This document shows positions 44,567-53,472 of a stretch of DNA of 64,000 nucleotides, piece after piece. A program made the translations under genes and the position numbers. Position 1 is the stretch's first letter; the number at the start of each line of letters is the position of its first letter. Source of the stretch: Thioclava sediminum. Its GTDB lineage: Bacteria; Pseudomonadota; Alphaproteobacteria; Rhodobacterales; Rhodobacteraceae. The stretch covers positions 806,001 through 870,000 of the forward strand of contig NZ_MPZV01000002.1 of NCBI RefSeq assembly GCF_002020355.1, given 5' to 3'. The notes under the pieces were generated by a model. That model had not been told where the DNA came from. It made no database searches and saw only the letters and a program-made list of their open reading frames with translations.

Positions 44567-46224
44567 AAACGCTTCTGACCCTCACCGCCCGCCTGATCGC
44601 CGATCAGAAATGGGCCTTCAGCCGAGGGCTCGCGCTGTCCTTCCTCGTGCTCGCGATGGGGGCGGCACTGCTCGGCCTGTCGGGTTGGTTCATCACCGCC
44701 TCGGCCTTGGCCGGGATCACGGGGCTGGGCCTCAACTTCAATTTCTTCACCCCCTCGGCAGGCGTGCGCGGTCTCGCGCTCGGTCGCGCTGTGTCGCGCT
44801 ATGGCGAACGGTTGCTGACCCATGACGCCACGCTGCGCGCGCTGGCAAAGCTGCGCATCGACCTGATGGATGGCGTCTCGCGCCGCCCGCATGAAGAGCA
44901 GGCACGGCTGCGTGGCGCGCAGGCGCTGAACCGGATCACTTCGGATGTGGATGCGCTGGACGGCGTGCTGCTGCGGCTGGTCATCCCCTTCCTCGCAGGC
45001 GGCATGGTGCAGATCGCGGCGCTTCTGATGCTGTGGTGGCTCGAAGGGCTGCCGATCGGGCTGGCGGTCTTCCTGATCTACCTGCTGGGCGGCGGGCTCG
45101 GGCTGATCTGGGTGGCCCGTGCCGCCCGCCACGATGCCCGCGCGGCCGAGACCGCGCTGCAAAACATCCGCCGCCGCGCACTGGAAACGATGCGTGCGCG
45201 GGCTGATCTGGCAGTGGCCGGACAGTTGGAAGCCGCCACCGCGCAGACCTTGGCCGAGGTTGAGGCCGAGGCGCTGGCGCGGCGCAATCTCGAGGCGCTC
45301 GACCGGCGCGTGGGGGCCGTGATCTCGGCCACGACCGCGCTTGCCGGAGCCGCCGCCCTGGCCATAGCGGGGCAGATGGCGCTAGCCGGGCAGATCACAC
45401 CCGCCCGCGCCGCGATGGGCCTTTTCGTCGCGCTGGCGCTGGCCGAGTCGCTGATGCTGCTCCGTCGCGGCATGGCCGAGATCGGGCGGATGCAGGAGGC
45501 GGGCGCGCGGGTCATGGACCTGACCGATACGCCTGCGCGCGCCCAGCCCGACGGCCACGCCCACACCGATACCGACGCCCCGCTGATCGAGTCGCGCAAC
45601 GTGGCCTTCACCCGTGCCAAGAGCGCCGCGCCGCTCTTTTCCGATCTGACCTTCAGCCTCGCGCGCGGCGAGACCGTGATGCTTGCCGGGCCTTCGGGCG
45701 CAGGGAAATCCACCGCGCTCGCCGTATTGTCCGGCCTTCTCAAGCCGTCCGGTGGCGAGATCACGGTGATGGGGCGTGCGCTGGCCGACTGGCCGGAGGG
45801 CGACCTGCGCGATGTGCTCACAATGGTCCCGCAGCGCAGCCAGTTGATCGGTGGCACCATCGCCGAGAACCTCGCGCTCGCGCTGCCGCCCGCGGCGCAG
45901 CTCGATGAAGACGCGGCTTGGGCCGCGCTGCGCGCCGTCGCGCTCGATGAGGTGATCGCCGCGCGCGGTGGCCTCGAGGCACGGCTTGGCGAAGGCGGCA
46001 CCGGTCTTTCGGGCGGTCAGACGAAACGTCTGGCGCTGGCCCGTGCGGCGCTGCGCCAGCCTGACATCCTGCTGCTGGACGAGCCGACCGAGGGGCTCGA
46101 CGCCCCAACGGCCGCCGCGACTCTCTCCGGATTGCGCGCGCTTTTGCCCGACGCGGGCTTCCTTCTGGTCTCTCATAGACAGCCCGACCAGAGCGCCGCC
46201 ACGGGCACCATCGCGCTGAAATGA
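44563..46224 (+). CDS. cydC: Thiol reductant ABC exporter subunit CydC
   Basis: Partner of CydD, 553 residues. The membrane domain opens RGLALSFLVLAMGAALLGLSGWFITASAL, the characteristic CydC first helix, and the nucleotide-binding domain has Walker A LAGPSGAGKSTAL, signature GTGLSGGQTKRLALARA and LLLDEPTEGLD. Co-translated with cydD. The 206-bp gap to cydA holds an FNR-like box, so cydAB may also have its own promoter. Confidence 0.92.
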   Translation: MKTLLTLTARLIADQKWAFSRGLALSFLVLAMGAALLGLSGWFITASALAGITGLGLNFNFFTPSAGVRGLALGRAVSRYGERLLTHDATLRALAKLRIDLMDGVSRRPHEEQARLRGAQALNRITSDVDALDGVLLRLVIPFLAGGMVQIAALLMLWWLEGLPIGLAVFLIYLLGGGLGLIWVARAARHDARAAETALQNIRRRALETMRARADLAVAGQLEAATAQTLAEVEAEALARRNLEALDRRVGAVISATTALAGAAALAIAGQMALAGQITPARAAMGLFVALALAESLMLLRRGMAEIGRMQEAGARVMDLTDTPARAQPDGHAHTDTDAPLIESRNVAFTRAKSAAPLFSDLTFSLARGETVMLAGPSGAGKSTALAVLSGLLKPSGGEITVMGRALADWPEGDLRDVLTMVPQRSQLIGGTIAENLALALPPAAQLDEDAAWAALRAVALDEVIAARGGLEARLGEGGTGLSGGQTKRLALARAALRQPDILLLDEPTEGLDAPTAAATLSGLRALLPDAGFLLVSHRQPDQSAATGTIALK

Positions 46225-46311
46225 CGCACGACCTGCGACAATAAGCCCTTAATTTCATGTGACATATTGTCGTTCACGGCTCTTCACACCTCCGTGCGAC
46301 ACATCGTCAAT

Positions 46312-46325
46312 TTGATTTGGCTCAA
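46312..46325. promoter_or_regulatory. FNR/FnrL-like box ahead of cydA
   Basis: TTGAT-TTGG-CTCAA matches the FNR consensus TTGAT-N4-ATCAA at 9 of 10 defined positions. It lies 106 bases before the cydA ATG in the cydC-cydA gap. The match and the low-oxygen function of cytochrome bd support oxygen-responsive control; it is not tested here. Confidence 0.55.
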
Positions 46326-46430
46326 TGTCAGGCGCAGACCGCCCGCCCATAAGCTGCATCCAGGAATAATATTTCCGAGAAACTCGGCTTTTGGCGAGGT
46401 CGGGTGCAAGTAGGGAAACGGAGAACGAGA

Positions 46431-48041
46431 ATGGATTTCGGGATCGTTGAGCTGTCACGGCTGCAATTTGCCATGACCGCCATGTATCACTTCCTCTTCG
46501 TGCCGCTGACGCTTGGTCTGTCGATCATCGTGGCGATCATGGAGACGGTCTATGTGATGACCAACCGCCCCATCTGGCGGCAAATGACCAAGTTCTGGGC
46601 CACGCTGTTCGGCATCAATTTCGTGCTGGGCGTGGCCACGGGCCTCACGATGGAATTCCAGTTCGGCATGAACTGGAGCTACTATTCGCACTATGTGGGC
46701 GACATCTTCGGCGCGCCGCTCGCCATCGAGGGCCTGATGGCCTTCTTCATGGAAGCGACCTTCGTCGGGTTGATGTTCTTCGGCTGGGAGAAGCTCTCGC
46801 CGGTCAAGCACATGGTCGTCACCTGGCTCGTCGCCATCGGGTCGAACTTCTCGGCGCTCTGGATCCTCATCGCCAATGGCTGGATGCAAAACCCGGTCGG
46901 CGCCCACTTCAACCCGCTGACGATGCGGATGGAGATGACCTCCTTCTTCGACGTCGTGTTCAACCCCGTCGCGCAGGCCAAGTTCGTGCACACGGTGTCG
47001 GCTGGCTACGTCACGGCGGCTGTCTTCGTGATGGGCGTGTCGAGCTGGTACATGCTCAAGGGTCGTCATTTCGAGCTCGCCCGCCGCTCGATCGCGGTTG
47101 CGGCCGCCTTCGGTCTCGCCTCGGCCCTGTCGGTCGTCATCCTCGGCGACGAGTCGGGCTACGAGACGACTCATAACCAGAAAATGAAGCTCGCCGCGAT
47201 GGAAGCGATGTGGGAGACCGAACCGGCGCCCGCCTCCTTCACCCTCTTCGGCATTCCCGATCAGCAAGATCGCGAGACCAAATACGCGATCCACATCCCG
47301 TGGGTGATGGGCCTGATCGGCACCCGCTCGCTGACCGAGCAGATCACCGGGATCGACGAGCTCGTGAAAGGCTCGGAAGAGCGGATTCGCAACGGTATCG
47401 TCGCCTATGACGACCTGCTGAAAATCCGCGAAGCCAAGGGCGACGTTTCCGCCGATGTCGAGAAGCAGTTCAACGAGAATGTCGGCGATCTGGGCTATGC
47501 CTATCTGCTCAAACGCTACGTGGACGATCCCCGTCAGGCGACCGATGCGCAGATCAAGATGGCCGCGGACGACACCGTGCCGACGGTCTGGCCGATCTTC
47601 TGGTCTTTCCGCCTGATGGTGGCGCTTGGCTTCTCCTTCATCGCGCTGATGGTCTACTTCTTCGTCGTCTCGAACTGGAAGGGCATGCAATATCCGCGTT
47701 GGGCGCTGCGTCTGGCCGTGATCGTCATCCCCGCCCCGTGGATCGCCGCGGAACTGGGCTGGTTCACCGCCGAGTTCGGACGCCAACCCTGGACGGTGGA
47801 CGGCGTGTTGCCGACGGCGCTGTCGGTCAGCCACCTTTCGGTGGGCGACCTGCTGTTCACCCTGCTGGGCTTCGTGGCCTTCTACACCGTGCTCTTCGTC
47901 ATCGAGATGGGCCTTATGATCAAATACATCAAAAAAGGCCCGTATCAGGATGTCGAGGTCACTCAAGAGTGGCTGCAGCGCCATGACGACCGCCTGTCCG
48001 GTCGCGACGGCAATGCCCCTGTCACCATGCCTGCGGAGTAA
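46431..48041 (+). CDS. cydA: Cytochrome bd ubiquinol oxidase subunit I
   Basis: Haem-bearing subunit of the bd-type quinol oxidase, 536 residues, polytopic. It opens MDFGIVELSRLQFAMTAMYHFLFVPLTLGL, in which the histidine is a haem ligand, and contains AELGWFTAEFGRQPWTVDGVLPT, the quinol-site/Q-loop signature GRQPW. The length fits the longer Q-loop E. coli-type enzyme. GGAGAACGAGA precedes the ATG at 46431. Followed 6 bases later by cydB. Confidence 0.95.
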   Translation: MDFGIVELSRLQFAMTAMYHFLFVPLTLGLSIIVAIMETVYVMTNRPIWRQMTKFWATLFGINFVLGVATGLTMEFQFGMNWSYYSHYVGDIFGAPLAIEGLMAFFMEATFVGLMFFGWEKLSPVKHMVVTWLVAIGSNFSALWILIANGWMQNPVGAHFNPLTMRMEMTSFFDVVFNPVAQAKFVHTVSAGYVTAAVFVMGVSSWYMLKGRHFELARRSIAVAAAFGLASALSVVILGDESGYETTHNQKMKLAAMEAMWETEPAPASFTLFGIPDQQDRETKYAIHIPWVMGLIGTRSLTEQITGIDELVKGSEERIRNGIVAYDDLLKIREAKGDVSADVEKQFNENVGDLGYAYLLKRYVDDPRQATDAQIKMAADDTVPTVWPIFWSFRLMVALGFSFIALMVYFFVVSNWKGMQYPRWALRLAVIVIPAPWIAAELGWFTAEFGRQPWTVDGVLPTALSVSHLSVGDLLFTLLGFVAFYTVLFVIEMGLMIKYIKKGPYQDVEVTQEWLQRHDDRLSGRDGNAPVTMPAE

Positions 48042-48047
48042 GAACCA

Positions 48048-49211
48048 ATGATCCTCTATGAACTCATCCCCCTCGACGTTCTGCGCGTCATCTGGTGGCT
48101 GCTGCTGGGCGTCCTGCTGATCGGCTTCGCGCTCACCGATGGCTTCGATATGGGCGTGGGTGCCCTCCTGCCCTTCGTCGGCAAGACCGATAGCGAGCGC
48201 CGCGTGGCGATCAACACGGTCGGCCCGGTCTGGGAAGGCAACCAGGTCTGGTTCATCCTCGGCGGGGGCGCGATCTTCGCGGCCTGGCCACCCCTCTACG
48301 CGGTGAGCTTCTCGGGGTTCTACCTCGCGATGTTCCTCGTGCTCGCGGCGCTCATCCTGCGCCCCGTCGGATTCAAGTATCGCTCGAAGCGCGACTCGGC
48401 GGCTTGGCGCAACGGCTGGGACTGGGCGCTCTTCGTGGGCGGCGCGGTGCCGGCACTGATCTTCGGCGTCGCCGTCGGCAACGTGCTGCAAGGCGTGCCC
48501 TTCGAGTTCAACGACATGCTGATGCCGCTCTATCCGGGCAACTTCATCATGAAGCTGCTGGGCCTTCTGAACCCCTACGCGCTGCTGGCAGGCGTGGTGT
48601 CGCTGTCGATGCTGATGATGCATGGCGCGGCGTGGCTCTCGGTGAAGACCGAAGGCGCGGTGAAGGTTCGCGCGACCGAGATCGGCTCCGTTGCAGGCAT
48701 GGTGGCCTTCGTGGCCTATATCCTCGCGGGGATCTGGCTCGCCTTCGGGATCACGGGCTACCACATCACTTCGGTCGTGCCGGACAACGGCCCCTCCAAC
48801 CCGCTCTTCTCGACGGTCGAGCATAGCGGGAGCTGGATGCAGGCCTATGCGGACCGCCCGTGGATCGCGATTGCGCCGATCCTCGGCCTCGCGGGTATCG
48901 CAATGGCGGTACGGGGGCTGCGCGCCGGGCGCGAAGTCTCGACGCTGCTCTGGTCGAAACTGGGCATCTTCGGCGTGATCTCCTCGGTCGGCCTGACGAT
49001 GTTCCCCTTCATCCTGCCGAGCTCGAAAATGCCCGACGCCTCGCTGACGGTCTGGGACGCTTCGTCCTCGCACCAGACGCTCTTCATCATGCTCGTCTGC
49101 GCGCTCATCTTCATGCCGCTCATCCTCGCCTATACCGCATGGGTCTATAAGGTCCTGTGGGGCAAGGTGACGGTCGAAGACGTCGAGCGCGACAGCCATA
49201 CCGTTTACTAA
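48048..49211 (+). CDS. cydB: Cytochrome bd ubiquinol oxidase subunit II
   Basis: Second subunit of the bd oxidase, 387 residues with about eight to nine membrane helices, opening with the family motif GFALTDGFDMGVGALLPFVG and including GPVWEGNQVWFILGGGAIFAAWP. Six bases after cydA and 12 bases before cydX. Confidence 0.95.
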   Translation: MILYELIPLDVLRVIWWLLLGVLLIGFALTDGFDMGVGALLPFVGKTDSERRVAINTVGPVWEGNQVWFILGGGAIFAAWPPLYAVSFSGFYLAMFLVLAALILRPVGFKYRSKRDSAAWRNGWDWALFVGGAVPALIFGVAVGNVLQGVPFEFNDMLMPLYPGNFIMKLLGLLNPYALLAGVVSLSMLMMHGAAWLSVKTEGAVKVRATEIGSVAGMVAFVAYILAGIWLAFGITGYHITSVVPDNGPSNPLFSTVEHSGSWMQAYADRPWIAIAPILGLAGIAMAVRGLRAGREVSTLLWSKLGIFGVISSVGLTMFPFILPSSKMPDASLTVWDASSSHQTLFIMLVCALIFMPLILAYTAWVYKVLWGKVTVEDVERDSHTVY

Positions 49212-49223
49212 GGAGACAGACAG

Positions 49224-49343
49224 ATGTGGTATTTCGCATGGATCCTCGGGCTTCCGCTGGCCGCTCTGGTCGCCGTCGCCAACGCGATGTGGCTCGAGAT
49301 GCAGAACGACTGCAAGATCGCCGGTGAGTGTAAGGACGACTGA
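49224..49343 (+). CDS. cydX: Cytochrome bd oxidase small subunit CydX
   Basis: A 39-codon gene directly after cydB. The product starts MWYFAWILGLPLAALVAVAN, a single membrane helix with the Trp-Tyr-x-x-Trp-hydrophobic pattern of CydX, followed by AMWLEMQ and a short charged tail with two cysteines. CydX stabilises the haem site of the CydAB complex. AGGAGAC at 49211-49217 is an excellent ribosome-binding site, and a terminator follows. Easily missed because of its size. Confidence 0.9.
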   Translation: MWYFAWILGLPLAALVAVANAMWLEMQNDCKIAGECKDD

Positions 49344-49365
49344 CCTTGCCCGGCAAACAAACGCG

Positions 49366-49391
49366 AAAGGCCGCCTTCGGGCGGCCTTTTT
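49366..49391 (+). terminator. Rho-independent terminator of the cyd operon
   Basis: AAAGGCCGCC (49366-49375) pairs with GGCGGCCTTT (49380-49389) over a TTCG tetraloop, with further T residues. Confidence 0.93.
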
Positions 49392-49529
49392 CATGGGCGG
49401 ATCGCGGATACACGCCGACGCTAGGGCAATCTGCACGCTCCGCTAGCGCAAACAGTCGAAAAGACGTGACGTTTCAGGGCCAAAACGAGGCGTTTTCCCC
49501 CTGTCCCTTCGCCCTTTGCTCTTGTAACA

Positions 49530-49561
49530 AAATTGCCGAATGAATCCGTTCGCCGCAATTT
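49530..49561 (+). promoter_or_regulatory. Interrupted inverted repeat in the etfBA leader
   Basis: AAATTGC-CGAA (49530-49540) can pair with TTCG-cc-GCAATTT (49549-49561), an 11-bp stem with one 2-base bulge, 26 bases ahead of the etfB ATG. It could be an operator or a leader hairpin. Confidence 0.35.
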
Positions 49562-49587
49562 GGCGGACTACACAAGGGAGACACGCC

Positions 49588-50346
49588 ATGAAGGTTCTCG
49601 TGCCTGTGAAGCGCGTGATCGACTATAACGTGAAAGCTCGCGTGAAAGCGGACGGAAGCGGTGTCGATCTCGCCAATGTCAAAATGTCGATGAACCCGTT
49701 CGACGAAATCGCTGTCGAAGAGGCGATCCGTCTGAAGGAGAAGGGCGCCGTCGAAGAGATCATCGCGGTCTCCATCGGCGTGAAGCAGGCGCAGGAAACC
49801 CTGCGCACCGCGCTCGCGATGGGTGCGGATCGTGCGATTCTCGTGGTCGCCGCCGATGACGTGCAGACCGATATCGAGCCGCTGGCCGTCGCCAAGATCC
49901 TCGCCAAGGTCGTCGAGGAAGAGCAGCCCGGCATGGTGATCCTCGGCAAGCAGGCGATCGACAACGACATGAACGCGACCGGCCAGATGCTGGCAGCGCT
50001 TCTGGGCTGGGGTCAGGCGACCTTCGCCTCGGAAGTCGTGGTCGAGGGCGAGGCCGCGAAGGTCACCCGCGAAGTCGACGGCGGGCTGCAGACCATCGAG
50101 GTCAAACTGCCCGCTATCGTCACCACCGACCTTCGTCTGAACGAGCCGCGCTACGCCTCGCTGCCGAACATCATGAAGGCGAAGAAGAAGCCGCTCGAAG
50201 AGAAGACAGCCGACGACTACGGCGTCGACGTCTCGCCGCGCCTCGAAGTGGTGAAGACCACCGAGCCGGAAGCGCGTCAGGCTGGCGAAATGGTGCCGGA
50301 CGTCGACACGCTGGTTGCGAAACTCAAAGAGAAGGGGGTCGTGTGA
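49588..50346 (+). CDS. etfB: Electron transfer flavoprotein subunit beta
   Basis: Beta subunit of the FAD/AMP-containing electron carrier that takes electrons from acyl-CoA and other dehydrogenases to the ETF-ubiquinone oxidoreductase. The 252-residue protein starts [19 protein letters not shown] and carries [12 protein letters not shown] and the AMP-site region [31 protein letters not shown] precedes the ATG at 49588. Its end touches etfA (GTGATG overlap). Confidence 0.95.
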   Translation: MKVLVPVKRVIDYNVKARVKADGSGVDLANVKMSMNPFDEIAVEEAIRLKEKGAVEEIIAVSIGVKQAQETLRTALAMGADRAILVVAADDVQTDIEPLAVAKILAKVVEEEQPGMVILGKQAIDNDMNATGQMLAALLGWGQATFASEVVVEGEAAKVTREVDGGLQTIEVKLPAIVTTDLRLNEPRYASLPNIMKAKKKPLEEKTADDYGVDVSPRLEVVKTTEPEARQAGEMVPDVDTLVAKLKEKGVV

Positions 50347-51272
50347 TGGCCGTTCTGCTGCTGGGTGAAGTGAATGATGGCGAACTGTCGGTCGACGCGA
50401 CCGCCAAGGCCGTCTCCGCCGCAAAATCGCTGGGCGATGTGACCGTGCTCTGCGCGGGCGCGTCTGCTGCCGCCGCGGGGGAAGCCGCCGCCAAGATCGA
50501 CGGTGTCGCGAAGGTGCTCGTGGCCGAGGATCCCTCGCTGAGCCACCGTCTGGCGGAGCCGACCGCCGCGCTGATCGTGTCGCTCGCGGGCGACTATTCG
50601 CATATCGTGGCGCCTGCCACGACCGATGCGAAGAACGTGATGCCGCGCGTGGCGGCCCTGCTCGACGTGATGGTGATCTCGGATGTCTCCGGCGTTGTCG
50701 ATGCCGACACGTTCGAGCGCCCGATCTACGCGGGTAACGCGATCCAGACCGTGAAATCGAAGGACGAGAAGAAGGTCATCACCTTCCGCACCTCGACCTT
50801 CGACGCCGCCGGTGAAGGCGGTTCGGCTTCGGTCGAGACCGTCGCCATGTCGGACGCGCCGGCTCTGTCGAGCTGGATCGAAGACAAGGTCGCCGAGAGC
50901 GATCGTCCGGAGCTGACCTCGGCGAAGATCGTCGTGTCGGGTGGCCGTGGCGTCGGCTCGGAAGAGGACTTCAAGGTGATCGAAGCGCTGGCGGACAAGC
51001 TTGGCGCTGCTGTGGGTGCCTCGCGCGCCGCCGTCGACTCGGGCTTCGCGCCGAACGACTGGCAGGTCGGTCAGACCGGCAAGGTCGTGGCCCCCGATCT
51101 CTACATCGCCTGCGGCATCTCCGGGGCTATCCAGCACCTCGCCGGCATGAAGGACTCGAAGATCATCGTCGCGATCAACAAGGACGAAGAAGCGCCGATC
51201 TTCCAGGTCGCCGATTACGGTCTGGTTGCGGACCTCTTCGACGCTGTTCCGGCGCTGACCGAAAAGCTCTGA
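50346..51272 (+). CDS. etfA: Electron transfer flavoprotein subunit alpha
   Basis: FAD-binding alpha subunit, 308 residues. The C-terminal FAD domain shows [37 protein letters not shown] and [20 protein letters not shown], all family signatures. The ATG at 50346 overlaps the etfB stop; a GTG at 50343 is an alternative. Operon with etfB; followed by a strong stem-loop. Confidence 0.95.
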   Translation: MAVLLLGEVNDGELSVDATAKAVSAAKSLGDVTVLCAGASAAAAGEAAAKIDGVAKVLVAEDPSLSHRLAEPTAALIVSLAGDYSHIVAPATTDAKNVMPRVAALLDVMVISDVSGVVDADTFERPIYAGNAIQTVKSKDEKKVITFRTSTFDAAGEGGSASVETVAMSDAPALSSWIEDKVAESDRPELTSAKIVVSGGRGVGSEEDFKVIEALADKLGAAVGASRAAVDSGFAPNDWQVGQTGKVVAPDLYIACGISGAIQHLAGMKDSKIIVAINKDEEAPIFQVADYGLVADLFDAVPALTEKL

Positions 51273-51315
51273 TCCTCGGAAGGGGCACTGCCCCCCGGGA
51301 GAGTTGAACCGAGTC

Positions 51316-51344
51316 GAAAGGGCGGGGAATTTCCCCGCCCTTTC
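51316..51344. terminator. Symmetric stem-loop between convergent etfA and DUF6473-like genes
   Basis: GAAAGGGCGGGGA (51316-51328) pairs perfectly with TCCCCGCCCTTTC (51332-51344), a 13-bp stem. There is no long T-run on either side, but its place between two convergent genes suggests a shared terminator. Confidence 0.65.
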
Positions 51345-51347
51345 CTG

Positions 51348-52169
51348 TTAGAGAAATGGCTGCAGCGCAGGCGTGAGGGCCGCGGCGATCTCCTCATGCA
51401 CCAGCCGCCCCGGCACCATTTCCGCCGCAGGCTCTTCCAGCGCGGAGAAATGCATCCCCGTCGTGCCCGCACTGCGCGCCGTCACCGACGGCTCGACCCG
51501 AACGATATCGGCCACGAGCGGCCGCAACGTCTCCACCATCGCCTCCGTCACCATCAGCGGCTCGTGTCCGAGCGTGTCGCTATGGGCCGGATCGTGGAAT
51601 TCGCCCAGCCAAAGCAGCAGCTTGCGTCCCTTGATCTTGGCCAGAAGCGCGGTCATCCGCTGCAGCCACGCCTCCTGCAACTCGACCTCAAGCAGTGCGA
51701 ACTTCTCGGGCTCGCGTTCTTTCAATGCGCTCAGCATGTGACGCGTGAAGTTGAATTCGGTGAAATCCACGCCGCGGAAGATTGAGCGCATCAGGCTCGA
51801 CGCGCGCAGGAAGCGGTCATTGCGCCGCGGATGCACCGCATAGAAGCGGTTCGACATATTCTGAGCGCCGAGCAACTGGATCACCGTGACCTTCGCGGCC
51901 TCCGATGCGGCGGCCAGTTGCGGCTCGTGCAGGAACACGTCGATCCCGGCATTCAGATAGCCGAAATTCACCACCGGCATCTCCAGCCGCGCCTCGAGCA
52001 GCGCGGGCCAGGGATGCTCCACGAATTTGCCATAGGTCTCCGTCCCGCCCATCGCGGCGATGAAATCGCCTTGCAGCGCACGGCGCGGCCCGCGGAACAG
52101 CAGTTTGGATTTCCCGTATCGGCACGGAAAGTAATCGAGGGCGCCATCGCCCGTATATTCGAAAGCCAT
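51348..52169 (-). CDS. DUF6473-like protein of unknown function
   Basis: Soluble protein of 273 residues beginning MAFEYTGDGALDYFPCRYG, with FRGPRRALQGDFIAAMGGTETYGKFVEHPW; these match my recollection of the DUF6473 family of Rhodobacteraceae. GGTETYG followed by VVNFGYLNAG is reminiscent of SGNH-hydrolase-type strand/loop order, but no catalytic triad can be named with confidence. Transcribed opposite to etfBA and divergent from hbd. No function assigned. Confidence 0.65.
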   Translation of the reverse strand: MAFEYTGDGALDYFPCRYGKSKLLFRGPRRALQGDFIAAMGGTETYGKFVEHPWPALLEARLEMPVVNFGYLNAGIDVFLHEPQLAAASEAAKVTVIQLLGAQNMSNRFYAVHPRRNDRFLRASSLMRSIFRGVDFTEFNFTRHMLSALKEREPEKFALLEVELQEAWLQRMTALLAKIKGRKLLLWLGEFHDPAHSDTLGHEPLMVTEAMVETLRPLVADIVRVEPSVTARSAGTTGMHFSALEEPAAEMVPGRLVHEEIAAALTPALQPFL

Positions 52170-52324
52170 TTTCCCACCTCAGTCTGAGTTCGACTCACCC
52201 GAGGCCAGATTGCGCCCAAAATCTTGCCAAACGGCTAATGTTAAAATGATCTCAGCCCTGCGTTTCGCTTGCATGGACCGAGCGGAGAACTATGGTCAGG
52301 GCGCAAAGCGTGAGAGGGAAAATT

Positions 52325-53200
52325 ATGGCGATCGAGAAAGTGGGCATCGTGGGTGCAGGGCAGATGGGCAACGGGATCGCCCATGTCTTCGCGCTGGCCG
52401 GATATGACGTTCTGCTGAACGACATCAGCGAAGACGCGCTGACGAAGGCGCTCTCCACGGTTACCAAGAACCTCGATCGACAGGTGTCGCGCGGCAAGAT
52501 CTCGGAAGACGAGAAAAACACCGCGCTGAAAAAGATCACCACGACCACGAAACTGAGCGATCTGGGCCCGACCGATCTGGTCATCGAGGCCGCGACCGAG
52601 CGCGAGACGGTCAAGCAGGCGATCTTCGAAGACCTGCTTCCGCATCTCAAGCCGACGACGATCCTGACCTCGAACACCTCGTCGATCTCGATCACGCGGC
52701 TCGCCTCGCGCACCGACCGACCCGAGAAATTCATGGGCTTCCACTTCATGAACCCGGTGCCGGTGATGCAACTGGTCGAGCTGATCCGCGGCATCGCGAC
52801 CGATCAGGAAACCTACAAGGCACTGCATGAGGTGGTGGAAAAGCTCGGCAAGACCGCGGCTTCGGCCGAAGACTTCCCGGCCTTCATCGTGAACCGCATC
52901 CTGATGCCGATGATCAATGAGGCGGTCTATACGCTCTATGAAGGCGTGGGGAACGTGCGCTCGATCGACGAGTCGATGAAGCTCGGCGCGAACCATCCGA
53001 TGGGGCCGCTGGAGCTGGCGGATTTCATCGGGCTCGACACCTGCCTCGCGATCATGAACGTGCTGCATGACGGGCTGGCCGATACCAAGTATCGCCCCTG
53101 CCCGCTTCTGACGAAATATGTCGAAGCCGGCTGGCTCGGCCGCAAGACCGGGCGCGGCTTCTACGACTATCGCGGCGAGGAGCCGGTGCCGACGCGCTGA
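52325..53200 (+). CDS. hbd: 3-hydroxybutyryl-CoA dehydrogenase
   Basis: NAD(P)-dependent oxidation of (S)-3-hydroxybutyryl-CoA to acetoacetyl-CoA, or the reverse. The 291-residue protein has the dinucleotide loop [18 protein letters not shown] (GxGxxG at 10-15), [12 protein letters not shown] and the catalytic-site histidine in [17 protein letters not shown], and the C-terminal dimer domain [24 protein letters not shown] precedes the ATG at 52325. Likely serves butyrate/polyhydroxybutyrate or the early ethylmalonyl-CoA pathway steps. Confidence 0.92.
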   Translation: MAIEKVGIVGAGQMGNGIAHVFALAGYDVLLNDISEDALTKALSTVTKNLDRQVSRGKISEDEKNTALKKITTTTKLSDLGPTDLVIEAATERETVKQAIFEDLLPHLKPTTILTSNTSSISITRLASRTDRPEKFMGFHFMNPVPVMQLVELIRGIATDQETYKALHEVVEKLGKTAASAEDFPAFIVNRILMPMINEAVYTLYEGVGNVRSIDESMKLGANHPMGPLELADFIGLDTCLAIMNVLHDGLADTKYRPCPLLTKYVEAGWLGRKTGRGFYDYRGEEPVPTR

Positions 53201-53211
53201 GGCGACGGGGT

Positions 53212-53259
53212 AGAGGGGCGCTGCCCCTCGCGGCTTTGCCGCTCACCCCGGGATATTTT
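53212..53259 (-). repeat. Dispersed AAATATCCC hairpin repeat, copy 4
   Basis: On the minus strand: AAATATCCCGGGG, then hairpin GCGGC-aaa-GCCGC, then hairpin GGGGC-agc-GCCCC. Same order of elements as copies 1 and 5. Lies just after hbd. Confidence 0.7.
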
Positions 53260-53430
53260 CCAAGAGCGAATACAAGACGGATCGACACCCGGCTCGGGCC
53301 GCGATTGCGGGGGAACCGGGTGTCTTCGCTCTTGCGGCCATCGGCGTCCCCGCCTGTCCCGCGAAGACAGACTGCGCCGAGTCTCGTTAAGACCGAGTAA
53401 GCGGCTTCGCTCTTTCAAAATATCCCGGGG
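53246..53430. repeat. Segment bounded by 25-bp inverted repeats between convergent genes
   Basis: The 25-mer at 53246-53270 and the reverse complement of 53406-53430 match at 23 of 25 positions (they run from CCCCGGG through ATATTTT to AGAGCGAA). The 135 bp between them hold a further GACACCCGG/CCGGGTGTC pair and an internal TTCGCTCTT. No gene is present. The whole 272-bp gap between hbd and the acyltransferase is therefore highly foldable and probably ends transcription from both sides. Confidence 0.7.
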
Positions 53431-53462
53431 GGCGGCGGAGCCGCGGGGGCAGCGCCCCCTCC
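53417..53462 (+). repeat. Dispersed AAATATCCC hairpin repeat, copy 5
   Basis: Plus strand AAATATCCCGGGG, then GCGGC-gga-GCCGC, then GGGGGC-agc-GCCCCC, ending 10 bases before the acyltransferase stop. Confidence 0.7.
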
Positions 53463-53472
53463 ATCAGTCGCC

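Noticed and set aside
46455-49436. A 993-codon open frame on the minus strand
   Set aside because: It is antisense to cydA and cydB, whose protein motifs are unmistakable. The translation is rich in His, Arg, Asp and Glu with no domain; such shadow frames are common in GC-rich DNA.
53271-53405. Core between inverted repeats as a miniature transposon or small RNA gene
   Set aside because: No target-site duplication could be identified and no promoter or terminator typical of a small RNA is clear. It is kept only as a repeat region.
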